Assembly: GCA_019635415.1 (NCBI GenBank)
Contig: JAHBZN010000002.1
Coordinates: 1,283,154-1,347,153 of the forward strand
Direction: 5' to 3'
Length of the DNA stretch: 64,000 nt
From: Ramlibacter sp.
Lineage (GTDB): Bacteria; Pseudomonadota; Gammaproteobacteria; Burkholderiales; Burkholderiaceae_C
The stretch's first letter is position 1. Each line of letters opens with the position of its first letter. The position numbers and the translations under genes are program-made. Positions 28,401-35,854 of this stretch are shown piece by piece. Under the pieces are notes generated by a model. It was not told the origin of the DNA and made no database searches. It saw only the letters and a list, made by a program, of their open reading frames with translations.

Positions 28401-29215
28401 TGCGGCGTCTGCTCAAAGGCCAGCCGCAGGTCGGCGCTGAGCACGGCGCCCTGCAGCCGCACCGGCAGGCTCGCGGGCAGGTAGCCCAGGTAGGGCCGCA
28501 GGTCAAACTGGCGCAGGCTCAGCGTGGCATCGGTCTTGCGCGTCTGGGCAAAGGGCGTGCTCTGGGCCGTGCTGTCGAAGCGGCTGCCATTGAGCGCAAA
28601 GGCCAGGTGCGGCACGGTCTTGACGGTGCGCTTGGAGTCCAGGTTGCTCAGGAACGGGATGCCCAGCGACAGGTCGCGCAGCTCGTGCGTGCGGTTCACG
28701 CTCTGGTCGGCAAAGTCCAGCCGCCCGCCGTGGACCGAGAGGTTGTACAGCGCAAAGCGCAGCGGCTTGCCCGGCGGCGCGTCGGCCGGGGGCGTGAGCC
28801 GGGCGAGGATGTCGTCCACGTCGTAGTGGCCGCCGCCCAGGTGGGTGAGGCGCAGCACGGGCTGGTCCACCGTAATGGCGTCCACCACTGGGGCCAGCCG
28901 CAGCAGCGACTCCAGCTCGGCGTCGAGGTAGATGCGCTGGATGGCCAACTGCGCGGCGCTGCCGTCGGCCGTGGCCACGGCCAGGTCGTGCACGGTGAGT
29001 TCCAGGCTCCAGGGGCTGAATTCGACCCGGCCAATGCTGACCTTGCGGCCCAGCGCCTCGCTGGCCATTTTTTCGCCCTGGCTGCGCAGCAGCGGCGGCA
29101 CGGCCAGCCAGGCCAGCGCCCAGAACGCCAGCAAGCCGGCCAGCGCCCAGGCCGCACGCCGGAACCACAGGTGGCGCTGGAGGGCAGGCAAAAAAGGGCG
29201 TGGCAGCATGGCCAT
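25496..29215 (-). CDS. Giant DUF748 (AsmA-like) envelope protein with a repeat insertion
   Basis: This 1239-residue protein has one N-terminal membrane helix (AAWALAGLLAFWALAWLAVPPLL, about 18-40) and a very long periplasmic part with DUF748 domains, part of the AsmA/VPS13-like bridge proteins thought to carry lipids between the membranes. Landmarks are GRKVSIGRVEFSPWSLELTV-like text near residue 50 and LSPYSVKYAGHGIQRGKLSV. The last 150 residues include an OmpA-like segment (AALTAAAQQSLDKVAKAL.. VVGTSRLDAERDAFKRARLQ). Residues about 350-369 are encoded by a 60-bp interspersed element, inside an Ala/Thr-rich linker. Confidence 0.9.
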   Translation of the reverse strand: MAMLPRPFLPALQRHLWFRRAAWALAGLLAFWALAWLAVPPLLRSQGEKMASEALGRKVSIGRVEFSPWSLELTVHDLAVATADGSAAQLAIQRIYLDAELESLLRLAPVVDAITVDQPVLRLTHLGGGHYDVDDILARLTPPADAPPGKPLRFALYNLSVHGGRLDFADQSVNRTHELRDLSLGIPFLSNLDSKRTVKTVPHLAFALNGSRFDSTAQSTPFAQTRKTDATLSLRQFDLRPYLGYLPASLPVRLQGAVLSADLRLAFEQTPQPQVRLSGSVAAEKIQVATRSGGDLLAVERVDLTLNDLQPLARTADIARLALTAPQLTASRSAHGELNLLADLAAAPAATITVARNGQPARATAPKASEPAASAPASTTSTTRPSTSAAPTAWRVQLAELQVLRGGAQWTDDAVAPQARLALSRLELAARQIQWPFEQPATFQGTALLDQTTLSFAGLGTDRAATATLNVNALPLPLAAPYVAQALTPRLAGRLDADLAVHWAADGPLRLSAPRLELHQLALTEGKTTLASVRNVKLTGVAADLTARTVQAEALAVAQPRATVERDANGRWMFERWLKATASSGNPSPAPSAEGTTQPWAAALGSLSVVGGPIAWVDRLPARPVAVEVSALQLKAGRLVLNGPQPTPVSLQLHLASGQTEAGTLALKGEVTAAPLSAQLAVDASRLPVHAFEPYFADALNVELLRADASFKGQVRYAAGAAGPSVRVSGDASVQDLRANSVAGTAAAANNAVGEELLTCQSLSLRGLDLALAPGTAPRVSLRETVLSDFYARVVLRESGRLNLLDVVKSTPAGSATSTTTPAAAPAGLAPVITLGPLSVVNGRVQFSDRFIKPNYSAALSELTGRLGGFSSVAASGTPQLADLELRGKAEGTASLEIIGQLNPLAQPLVLDIKGTVRNLELSPLSPYSVKYAGHGIQRGKLSVDVRYQVQPGGHLQATNKLVLHQLAFGDEVKGAPNSLPVKLAVALLADRNGVIDIDMPISGSLNDPQFSLAPVIFKAIVNLILKAITAPFSLLASALGGGGDELSQVAFAPGSAALTAAAQQSLDKVAKALLDRPALNLTVVGTSRLDAERDAFKRARLQQLLVAEKRRASVVAGASATATVTVTPEEAPALLKAVYRRADITKPRNALGFAKDLPPPEMEALLLASLTVTEEQMRELALARGVAVRDYLAAKNLPPERLFLGAIQTGAEAGKPSVTPSPNAPAWTPRAELNLASR
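28109..28168 (-). repeat. 60-bp interspersed element, copy 4 (inside the DUF748 gene, sense)
   Basis: On the minus strand it begins GCTACAATAACCGTAGC, then GGCAAGGGCTACAGCCCC at bases 33-50. It is read in frame 0 and encodes ATITVARNGQPARATAPKA in the host protein. Both short inverted repeats are intact. Confidence 0.85.
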
Positions 29216-29255
29216 GGCACCCTACCATGCCGCGGGCCTGTTTGTCACAGGCAAA

Positions 29256-29282
29256 GCCTGCGCCGGCGCGTGCGGCGCAGGC
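29256..29282 (-). terminator. Hairpin after the BCCT gene
   Basis: GCCTGCGCCG and CGGCGCAGGC form a 10-bp stem 8 bp after the BCCT stop codon, followed on the minus strand by TTTGC. A second hairpin, GCCTG..CAGGC, follows at 29236-29252. The T run is short, so it may be a weak terminator. Confidence 0.6.
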
Positions 29283-29290
29283 CGGAAGGC

Positions 29291-30826
29291 TCAGCCCGCG
29301 GACCGCGGGCCGGCCGCCAGCTGCTCGCGCAGGCTCTTGCGCAGCGCGCGCTCGCGCGACTGCTCCTGGGCATGGTCTTCGCGCAGGCCGCGCCACAGCG
29401 ACACCGCCATCAGCACGATCACCAGCGTGAAGGGCAGGGCGAACACGATGGTTGCGGTCTGCACCGACTTGAGCCCGCCCGCCAGCAGCAGGCTGATCGC
29501 AATGCCCGAGACCAGCGCACCCCAGACGATCTTGATGCGCGCGCTGGGGTTTTCGTTGCCCCCGCTGGTCATCATGCCCAGCACCAGCGTGGCCGAGTCG
29601 CCCGAGGTGACGAAGAATAGCAGCACCAGCAGCGTGGCCACGCCCGAGAGCAGGCCGCTCAGCGGCAGCGCGTTGAACATGGCGAACAGCGCGGTCGACA
29701 CGTCGGCCTTCACGGCGTCGGCCACGGGCACGCTCTGCATGATCTCGAGATGGAGGGCGGTGCCGCCAAACACGGCAAACCACACAAAGGCCGCGAGCGT
29801 GGGCGCAAACACGGTGCCCAGGATGAACTCACGCACCGTGCGGCCGCGCGAAACGCGGGCAATGAACAGGCCCACGAACGGCGACCAGGACACCCACCAG
29901 GCCCAGTAGAAGATGGTCCAGCCGCCGACCCAGCCGTTGTCGCGGAACGGCGTCATGCGCAGGCTCATGCGCACGAACTCGGTGGCGTAGTTGCCCAGCG
30001 TGGTGGTGAAGGTGTCGATGATGGCAATGGTCGGCCCCAGGATGAACACCGCCATCGCCAGCAGCGCGGCCATCACCAGGTTGATGGTGGACAGCCACTT
30101 GATGCCGCGCGCCACGCCGCTCACCGCCGACAGCAGGAACAGCACCGTGGTGACCAGGATGATGCCGATCTGCGACGCCTGGGCCACCGGCAGGCCGAAC
30201 ACGGCGTGCAGCCCGCTGTTGATCTGCAGGGCGCCCATGCCCAGCGAGGCCGCCACGCCAAAGGCCGTGGCAATCACCGCCAGCACATTGACCAGCGGGC
30301 CGAGCCGGCTCACCGCGGCCCAGGGCAGGGCCTGCACGGCCGTGCTGACCAGGCCTGAACCGCCACGGCGGAACTGGAAGAACGCGATCGCCAGTGCCAC
30401 GATGCTGTAGACCGCCCAGGGGTGAAACCCCCAATGGAAGAAGCTGTAGCGCATGGCCGCGTTGGCGGCTTCGGGCGTGTCGGCGGCAATGCCCGGTGGC
30501 GGCGCGCCAAAGTGCGAGATCGGCTCGGCCACGCCCCAGAACACCAGGCCAATGCCCATGCCGGCGGCAAACAGCATCGAGAACCAGGCGCTGGTGGAGA
30601 ACTCGGGCTCGTCATCTTCTGCCCCGAGCTTGAGGTTGCCGTAGCGGCTCATCGCGAGCACGGCCGCCATGAGCACCAGGCCCAGCACCACCCAGAGGTA
30701 GAACCAGCCAAAGTTGCGGGTGATGACGGCCAGCGCATCGTTGAAGACGCCGCCCAGCGTGGTGGGCGACAGGATGCCCCAGAGGACAATGGCCAGGATC
30801 AACCCGGCTGACGCAAGAAGCTGCAT
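29291..30826 (-). CDS. BCCT-family betaine/choline/carnitine transporter
   Basis: BCCT transporters import trimethylammonium compounds such as glycine betaine. The 511-residue protein has 12 predicted helices and the family motifs MGIGLVFWGVAEPISHF (near residue 90) and WTIFYWAWWVSWSPFVGLFIAR (near 300), whose Trp residues line the betaine site. The C-terminal tail is charged (RGLREDHAQEQSRERALRKS), as in osmosensing members. The N-terminus is a little short, as the first helix begins directly at the start. Promoter signals in the 271-bp upstream gap were not clear. Confidence 0.93.
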   Translation of the reverse strand: MQLLASAGLILAIVLWGILSPTTLGGVFNDALAVITRNFGWFYLWVVLGLVLMAAVLAMSRYGNLKLGAEDDEPEFSTSAWFSMLFAAGMGIGLVFWGVAEPISHFGAPPPGIAADTPEAANAAMRYSFFHWGFHPWAVYSIVALAIAFFQFRRGGSGLVSTAVQALPWAAVSRLGPLVNVLAVIATAFGVAASLGMGALQINSGLHAVFGLPVAQASQIGIILVTTVLFLLSAVSGVARGIKWLSTINLVMAALLAMAVFILGPTIAIIDTFTTTLGNYATEFVRMSLRMTPFRDNGWVGGWTIFYWAWWVSWSPFVGLFIARVSRGRTVREFILGTVFAPTLAAFVWFAVFGGTALHLEIMQSVPVADAVKADVSTALFAMFNALPLSGLLSGVATLLVLLFFVTSGDSATLVLGMMTSGGNENPSARIKIVWGALVSGIAISLLLAGGLKSVQTATIVFALPFTLVIVLMAVSLWRGLREDHAQEQSRERALRKSLREQLAAGPRSAG

Positions 30827-31097
30827 GTGATTCCTTCAGCCATGGCAAGGCCCGCGCCAGGCCCTCGCGGGAAGGCCCGGTGGCGCCGTCTGCCACGGCG
30901 GTTGGCAGTGATAAGAAAACGGCAGCCCGATGTGACATCAGGGGCCCGTTCGCGTCCACGTCGCCATCGGCGCCGGGAAGCGGATTCATCCAAGGGAATG
31001 AACCACGGGTCAGTCAGCAAGGTCCGCAGGGGGCCGGGGCCGGCCGGGACTGCGGTGCCGTCAGGAAGGGCTCTGATTGTAATCTTTGCTCACGCCC

Positions 31098-32021
31098 TCA
31101 GCGCTCGCCCTTGCGGTAGGGCTTCATGAGTGCCTGCGGGTAGGCGGCCTTGCGCGCCACCAGCACCAGCGCGAGGATGGACAGCGCATAAGGCAGCATC
31201 AGGTAGAGCTGGTACGGCAGCACGGCGCCGCCGGCCTGTTGCAGGCGCAGCTGCAGCGCGTCAAAAAACGCGAACAGCACGGCGCCCAGCAGGGCCTTGC
31301 CGGGCCGCCAGCTGGCAAACACCACCAGGGCCACGCAGATCCAGCCGCGGCCGTTGACCATGTTGAAGAAGAAAGCGTTGAAGGCCGACAGTGTGAGGAA
31401 CGAGCCCGCCACGCCCATCAGCGCCGAGCCCGCCACGATGGCGCCGGTACGCGTGGCCATCACCGGAATGCCCTGGCCTTCGGCGGCCTGCGGGTTCTCG
31501 CCGACCATGCGCACCGCCAGTCCCAGCGGCGTGCGGTACAGCGCCCAGCCCACCAGCGGCACCAGCAGCAGCGCCAGCAGCGTCAGCGCCGTCTGCTCAC
31601 CCAGCACCGGGATGGGCAGCCAGTCCATGGGTTGGAACGGCTGCACCGTGGGCGGCGTGCTGACCTTGGGAAAGCTCACCCGGTAGCCAAAGTAACTGAG
31701 CGCCGTGGCCAGCAGCGTGATGCCCAGCCCCGACACGTGCTGTGACAGCGCCAGCGCCACCGTCAGCGCCGCGTGCAGCAGCCCGAAAGCCGCCCCGGTG
31801 AGCGCCGCCACGCCGACGCCCACCCACAGCGGCGCCCCCTGGTACACGGCCAGCCAGCCCGTGAAGGCGCCCGCCACCATGATGCCCTCGATGCCCAGGT
31901 TGAGCACGCCCGCGCGTTCGCACAGCAGCACGCCCAGCGTGCCCAGGATCAGCGGTGTGGCGATGCGCAGCACTGCGACCCAGAAGTCGGCGTTGGCCAG
32001 GAGGGTGGTCAGCTCGTTCAC
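31098..32021 (-). CDS. ABC transporter permease, nucleoside type (second permease)
   Basis: This 307-residue inner-membrane protein is a BPD_transp_2-type permease of the YufQ/NupQ group, which forms nucleoside importers with a BMP-type binding protein. Landmarks are FWVAVLRIATPLILGTLG near the start, ERAGVLNLGIEGIMVAGAF and VRMVGENPQAAEGQGIPV. It follows the first permease by 4 bp. It is the last gene of the ATPase-permease-permease run. Confidence 0.92.
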   Translation of the reverse strand: MNELTTLLANADFWVAVLRIATPLILGTLGVLLCERAGVLNLGIEGIMVAGAFTGWLAVYQGAPLWVGVGVAALTGAAFGLLHAALTVALALSQHVSGLGITLLATALSYFGYRVSFPKVSTPPTVQPFQPMDWLPIPVLGEQTALTLLALLLVPLVGWALYRTPLGLAVRMVGENPQAAEGQGIPVMATRTGAIVAGSALMGVAGSFLTLSAFNAFFFNMVNGRGWICVALVVFASWRPGKALLGAVLFAFFDALQLRLQQAGGAVLPYQLYLMLPYALSILALVLVARKAAYPQALMKPYRKGER

Positions 32022-32025
32022 GGTG

Positions 32026-33087
32026 TCACTTCCAGCGCAGGCGGTACTGCGCGGCCAGCATGGCCACCAGCACGGCGATGAGCGAGGTGGCCACGATCAC
32101 GTCGGCCAGGTAGGTGGGCACGCCGATGGCGCGGCTCATGCTGTCGGCGCCCACCAGCACACCCGCCACGAACACGCTGGCCAGCACCACGCCCAGCGGG
32201 TGCAGCGCGGCCAGCATGGCGATCACGATGCCGCTGTAGCCGTAGCCGGGCGACATGTCCAGCGTCACGTAGCTGGTGCGGCCGGCCACCTCGATGGCGC
32301 CGGCCAGCCCGGCCAGCGCCCCCGACAGCAGCGCCACCAGCACCATGGTGCGCGTGACGCCAACACCGGCAAACGCGGCGGCGCGCGGGTTGGCGCCCAC
32401 GGCCCGGATGTCAAAGCCCAGGACCGTGTGGTTCAGCAGCCCCCACAGGCCCAGTGCCAGCACGCCGCCCCAGATGAGGCCGGTGTGCACGCGGGTCTGC
32501 TCCACGAGCTTGCCCAGCTCCAGCGCGGGGTTGAGCGCCACGCTCTGTGGCCAGCCCAGCGCGGTGGGGTCCTTCATGGGACCGTCCAGCAGCGCGCCCA
32601 CGGCCAGCAGCACGATGAAGTTGAGCAGCAGCGTGGTCACCACTTCGTCCACCCCCAGGCGTGCCTTCATGAGCGCCGGGCCCAGCAGCAGCAGGGCGCC
32701 CGCCAGTGCGGCCGCGGCCATCATGGCCGGAAACAGCAGCCACGCCGGCGCGTCGAAACCGGTGCCGCCGTGCAGTCCACCCACGGCAATCGCGGCCAGC
32801 GCGCCGGCATACAGCTGCCCTTCGGCGCCGATGTTGAACAGGCGCGCGCGGAAAGCCACCGCCGCGGCCAGGCCGGTGAGCATGAGGGGGATCGCGCGTG
32901 TGAAGGTCTCGCTCAGCGCGAAAACCGAGCCGAAGCCGCCCTTGAACAGCAACGCATAGGTCTGGCCGACCGGCTTGCCGGCCCACAGTACGAGCAGCGC
33001 CGTGACGATCAGGGTGAAGGCCACGGCCCCCAGGGGCGCCATCACCTGCGCGCTGCGGGACAGGGCCGGGCGCTTCTCAAGCCGCAT
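32026..33087 (-). CDS. ABC transporter permease, nucleoside type (first permease)
   Basis: This 353-residue permease is of the YufP/NupP type. It begins MRLEKRPALSRSAQVMAPLG and has about nine helices, with FRARLFNIGAEGQLYAGALA, VDEVVTTLLLNFI and DIRAVGANPRAAAFAGVGV as family marks. The start at 33087 lies 11 bp inside the end of the ATPase gene; a longer reading is Pro/Arg-rich shadow sequence. With the second permease and the ATPase it forms the membrane part of the importer. Confidence 0.93.
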   Translation of the reverse strand: MRLEKRPALSRSAQVMAPLGAVAFTLIVTALLVLWAGKPVGQTYALLFKGGFGSVFALSETFTRAIPLMLTGLAAAVAFRARLFNIGAEGQLYAGALAAIAVGGLHGGTGFDAPAWLLFPAMMAAAALAGALLLLGPALMKARLGVDEVVTTLLLNFIVLLAVGALLDGPMKDPTALGWPQSVALNPALELGKLVEQTRVHTGLIWGGVLALGLWGLLNHTVLGFDIRAVGANPRAAAFAGVGVTRTMVLVALLSGALAGLAGAIEVAGRTSYVTLDMSPGYGYSGIVIAMLAALHPLGVVLASVFVAGVLVGADSMSRAIGVPTYLADVIVATSLIAVLVAMLAAQYRLRWK

Positions 33088-34651
33088 GGTGGGCCTCCGC
33101 TGCAGTGGGCGCGGGGCCCGCCGGCGGGCTGGCCGCGCCGGCCATGGCCAGTCCGATGCTCTCGCGCGTCCAGTCGTCGGCGGCCCGGGCCTCGCCGAGC
33201 TGGCCCCCGTGCATGACGGCAATGCGGTCGCCCAGCATCAGCACCTCGTCGAGGTCGTCGCTGATGAGCAGCACGGCGGCGCCGGCGTCGCGCGCGGCCA
33301 GCAGCTGTCGCTGCACGTAGGCCACCGCGCCAATGTCCAGGCCCCAGGTGGGCTGGTGCGCAACGATCAGGCGGGGCGCGGACTCATCGGCGCGGGCCAG
33401 CAGCACGCGCCCGAGGATCAGCTTCTGCATGTTGCCGCCCGACAGGGCGCGCGCCGGTGCGTCCAGGCCGCCGCCGCGCACGTCGAAGGCCTGCACGATG
33501 TCCTGGGCCCGGGCCCGCGCGGCCGCACGGCGCACCAGCGGTCCGCGCCGCAGCGCCGGGCTGCGCAGCCGCTCGGACACCGCGTTTTCCCAGAGCGGCA
33601 GATCCCCCACCACGCCGACCGCGTGGCGGTCCTCGGGGATGCGGGCCACCCCCTGCTGGACCAGCCAGGCCGGCGCGGCGCGCAGCGGCTCGCTTCCCAG
33701 TTGCACGCGGCCGGCCGTGGCACGCCGCGTGCCGCACAGCAGCTCGGCCAGTGCCACCTGGCCGTTGCCCGAAACCCCGGCCACGGCCACGATCTCGCCG
33801 GCGTGCAGCGTGAGCGAGACGCCGCGCAGCGTGTCACGCGCCGTGCCCTGGGTGTGCACGCCCTGCAGCTCGCACACCGGCTGCGGCTGGGCCGCCACGG
33901 CTGCGGGGTGGCGCGCGGGGGCCTGGACCGCGTGGCCCACCATGGCATTGGCCAGGTCGGCCTGCGTGGCGCCCGCTGCCGGCATCTCGGCCACCAGCCG
34001 GCCTGCGCGCAGCACGGCGATGCGGTGCGACACGCGCAGCACCTCGCCCAGCTTGTGGCTGATGAAGATGATCGACAGGCCCTGCGCCACCATCTGGGCC
34101 AGCGTGTCGAACAGGGCCTCGCTTTCCTGCGGGGTCAGCACGGCGGTGGGTTCGTCCAGGATCAGCACGCGCGCGCCGCGGTACAGCGCTTTGAGAATCT
34201 CCACGCGCTGGCGTTCGCCGACCGACAGCGTGCCCACGGCGGCGTCCGGGCTCACGGGCAGGCCAAAGCGCTGCGCCACCTCCAGCAGCCGGGCGCGCGC
34301 GGCCTTGCGGCGCGTGAACGGTTGCCACAGGGGTTCGCTGCCCAGCATGATGTTGTCGAGCACCGAGAGGTTGTCGGCCAGCGTGAAATGCTGGTGCACC
34401 ATGCCGATGCCCGCGGCCAGCGCGGCGCGGGGCTGGCCGGGCGGCAGTCGCTGGCCAAACACCTCGATGTGCCCGGCATCGGCGCGGTAGTGGCCGAACA
34501 GGATGGACATCAGCGTGGATTTGCCCGCGCCGTTCTCGCCCAGCAGCGCCAGCACCTCGCCACGCGCCAGCGTGAGCGAGATGTCGTCGTTGGCCACCAG
34601 CGCACCAAAGCGCTTGGTGATGTGGGACAGCTGCAGGACGGTTTCAGGCAT
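33077..34651 (-). CDS. ABC transporter ATP-binding protein with two ABC domains, nucleoside type
   Basis: This 524-residue protein holds two ABC domains, as in sugar and nucleoside importers (YufO/NupO). Domain 1 has Walker A GENGAGKST (38-46), signature LSVGERQRVEIL and Walker B VLILDEPTAVL. Domain 2 is degenerate: Walker A is GVSGNGQVAL, the signature is LSGGNMQKLILGR and Walker B reads LIVAHQPTWGLD, with His-Gln in place of Asp-Glu. Such asymmetry is usual in the family. The gene is upstream of two permeases, and its BMP-type partner lies 2.2 kb upstream, beyond a marR/thioesterase pair. Confidence 0.93.
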   Translation of the reverse strand: MPETVLQLSHITKRFGALVANDDISLTLARGEVLALLGENGAGKSTLMSILFGHYRADAGHIEVFGQRLPPGQPRAALAAGIGMVHQHFTLADNLSVLDNIMLGSEPLWQPFTRRKAARARLLEVAQRFGLPVSPDAAVGTLSVGERQRVEILKALYRGARVLILDEPTAVLTPQESEALFDTLAQMVAQGLSIIFISHKLGEVLRVSHRIAVLRAGRLVAEMPAAGATQADLANAMVGHAVQAPARHPAAVAAQPQPVCELQGVHTQGTARDTLRGVSLTLHAGEIVAVAGVSGNGQVALAELLCGTRRATAGRVQLGSEPLRAAPAWLVQQGVARIPEDRHAVGVVGDLPLWENAVSERLRSPALRRGPLVRRAAARARAQDIVQAFDVRGGGLDAPARALSGGNMQKLILGRVLLARADESAPRLIVAHQPTWGLDIGAVAYVQRQLLAARDAGAAVLLISDDLDEVLMLGDRIAVMHGGQLGEARAADDWTRESIGLAMAGAASPPAGPAPTAAEAHHAA

Positions 34652-34761
34652 GAAAGGGGAGCGACGCGCCCCGCGCGCGGGCGCGGGGGCCGGAGTCAGG
34701 CGGATGATTCAAGAATGATGCCAGTCAATGCCCGGATCGCCAAGACGCTGGGGCATTGGCT

Positions 34762-35226
34762 TCAGCCCAGCGCCACGAGCTGGGCGCTCACGCGGTCCAT
34801 GACGTCGTTGACCAGCGCGGTCTCTTCGGGGCTCATGCCCTGGCCCATGGCGGCCACCACCTCGGTCTGGATGGCCCGCGCCCGGGCGGCCAGCCGTGTG
34901 CCCGCGGGCGAGAGGGCCAGCCGCTTGATGCGGCCATCGGCCGCGTCGGGCTCGCGCACCACCAGGCCCTGGGCCTCCATGCGCTTGAGCAGCATGCTGA
35001 TGCCGCTCTTGGCCACGAAGCAGCGCGCGGCCAGCTCCTGCTGCGTCACGTGTGGCGTGTGGGCCAGGTTGACCAGCACCTCGTGCTCGCTCAGGTGCAG
35101 GCCCATGGCGGCCAGGCGGGTGGACAGCGCGTTGGTGCACAGGTTGTAGGCGCGCACCACCGACAGCCAGGCCCGCCGGGTGTCGGCCAGCTCATCCGGG
35201 GCGGGGCGTGAAGCGGATCGGGGCAT
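34762..35226 (-). CDS. MarR-family transcriptional regulator
   Basis: MarR proteins are dimeric winged-helix repressors released by small aromatic or lipophilic ligands. The 154-residue protein has the MarR layout, with the winged helix at about residues 50-110 (HVTQQELAARCFVAKSGISMLLKRMEAQGLVVREPDAADGR, read in parts). It is divergent from a thioesterase gene, and the 63-bp gap between them holds two TTCA-N4-TGAA palindromes, so it very likely regulates itself and the thioesterase. Confidence 0.92.
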   Translation of the reverse strand: MPRSASRPAPDELADTRRAWLSVVRAYNLCTNALSTRLAAMGLHLSEHEVLVNLAHTPHVTQQELAARCFVAKSGISMLLKRMEAQGLVVREPDAADGRIKRLALSPAGTRLAARARAIQTEVVAAMGQGMSPEETALVNDVMDRVSAQLVALG

Positions 35227-35238
35227 GAGAGTGCAGAT

Positions 35239-35274
35239 GGTTCAATGGTGAACTATAATGTTCAAAACTGAACC
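35239..35274. promoter_or_regulatory. Double MarR-type operator with embedded TATAAT
   Basis: Two inverted repeats, GGTTCA-ATGG-TGAACT (35239-35254) and TGTTCA-AAAC-TGAACC (35259-35274), have starts 20 bp apart, so they lie on the same face of the helix. A perfect TATAAT (35254-35259) lies between them and points toward the thioesterase gene. Binding of MarR dimers would block the promoter. Confidence 0.8.
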
Positions 35275-35289
35275 ATATTGTAGGCCACC

Positions 35290-35829
35290 ATGAACCTCTA
35301 CCTGCGCCTGATCTGGACCCTGCTGCGCTCCTGGCGCCTGCCGCCGCTCAGGCTGGGTGACACGCTGGAGCGCCGCATGCGCGTGCTGCCCAACGACCTG
35401 GACATCAATGGCCACATGAACAACGGCCGTTACCTGACCCTGATCGACCTGATGCTGGTGGAGTACTTCGTGCGCACGGGTTTTGCGGCCGTGCTGCTGC
35501 GCAACGGCTGGCGGCCCATGGCGGGTGGTTCATTCGTGACGTACCGGCGTGGCCTGTCGCCGTTCGAGACCTACACGCTGCGCTTCAAGACCGATGGCAG
35601 CGACGCGGCGTGGAACTACATGCGCTTTGAGTTCGTGAGCCAGGGCAAGGTTTGCGCGGCCGGCTACATGAAGGGCGCGGCGGTGTCGCGCCAGGGCCTG
35701 GTGCCCAACCAGCAGTCGTTCGCCGCACTGGGCTTGCCTCTGCCGTCGGGCGAACTGCCGCAGCCGGTGCGCGACTGGCTGGCCGCTGAAAGCGGGGTCA
35801 TGGGCCGGCAGTGGCAGGCCGGGGCCTGA
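35290..35829 (+). CDS. Acyl-CoA thioesterase-like hotdog protein (THEM6-like)
   Basis: This 179-residue protein has one 4HBT-type hotdog domain, with PNDLDINGHMNNGRYLTLID (residues 34-53), the motif with the catalytic Asp and the conserved HMNNGRY. The fatty-acid-side substrate is not known; the closest pattern is that of the THEM6/thioesterase-like group. It is transcribed divergently from marR with shared operators, so its ligand probably relates to a lipophilic acid. The gene pair separates the two halves of the nucleoside ABC importer. Confidence 0.88.
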   Translation: MNLYLRLIWTLLRSWRLPPLRLGDTLERRMRVLPNDLDINGHMNNGRYLTLIDLMLVEYFVRTGFAAVLLRNGWRPMAGGSFVTYRRGLSPFETYTLRFKTDGSDAAWNYMRFEFVSQGKVCAAGYMKGAAVSRQGLVPNQQSFAALGLPLPSGELPQPVRDWLAAESGVMGRQWQAGA

Positions 35830-35854
35830 GCCCCGGCGCGTGCTGCGGCAGGCC

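Noticed and set aside
32975..35149. A 724-residue plus-strand open frame
   Set aside because: Antisense to the ABC ATPase gene and marR, both of which have clear motifs.
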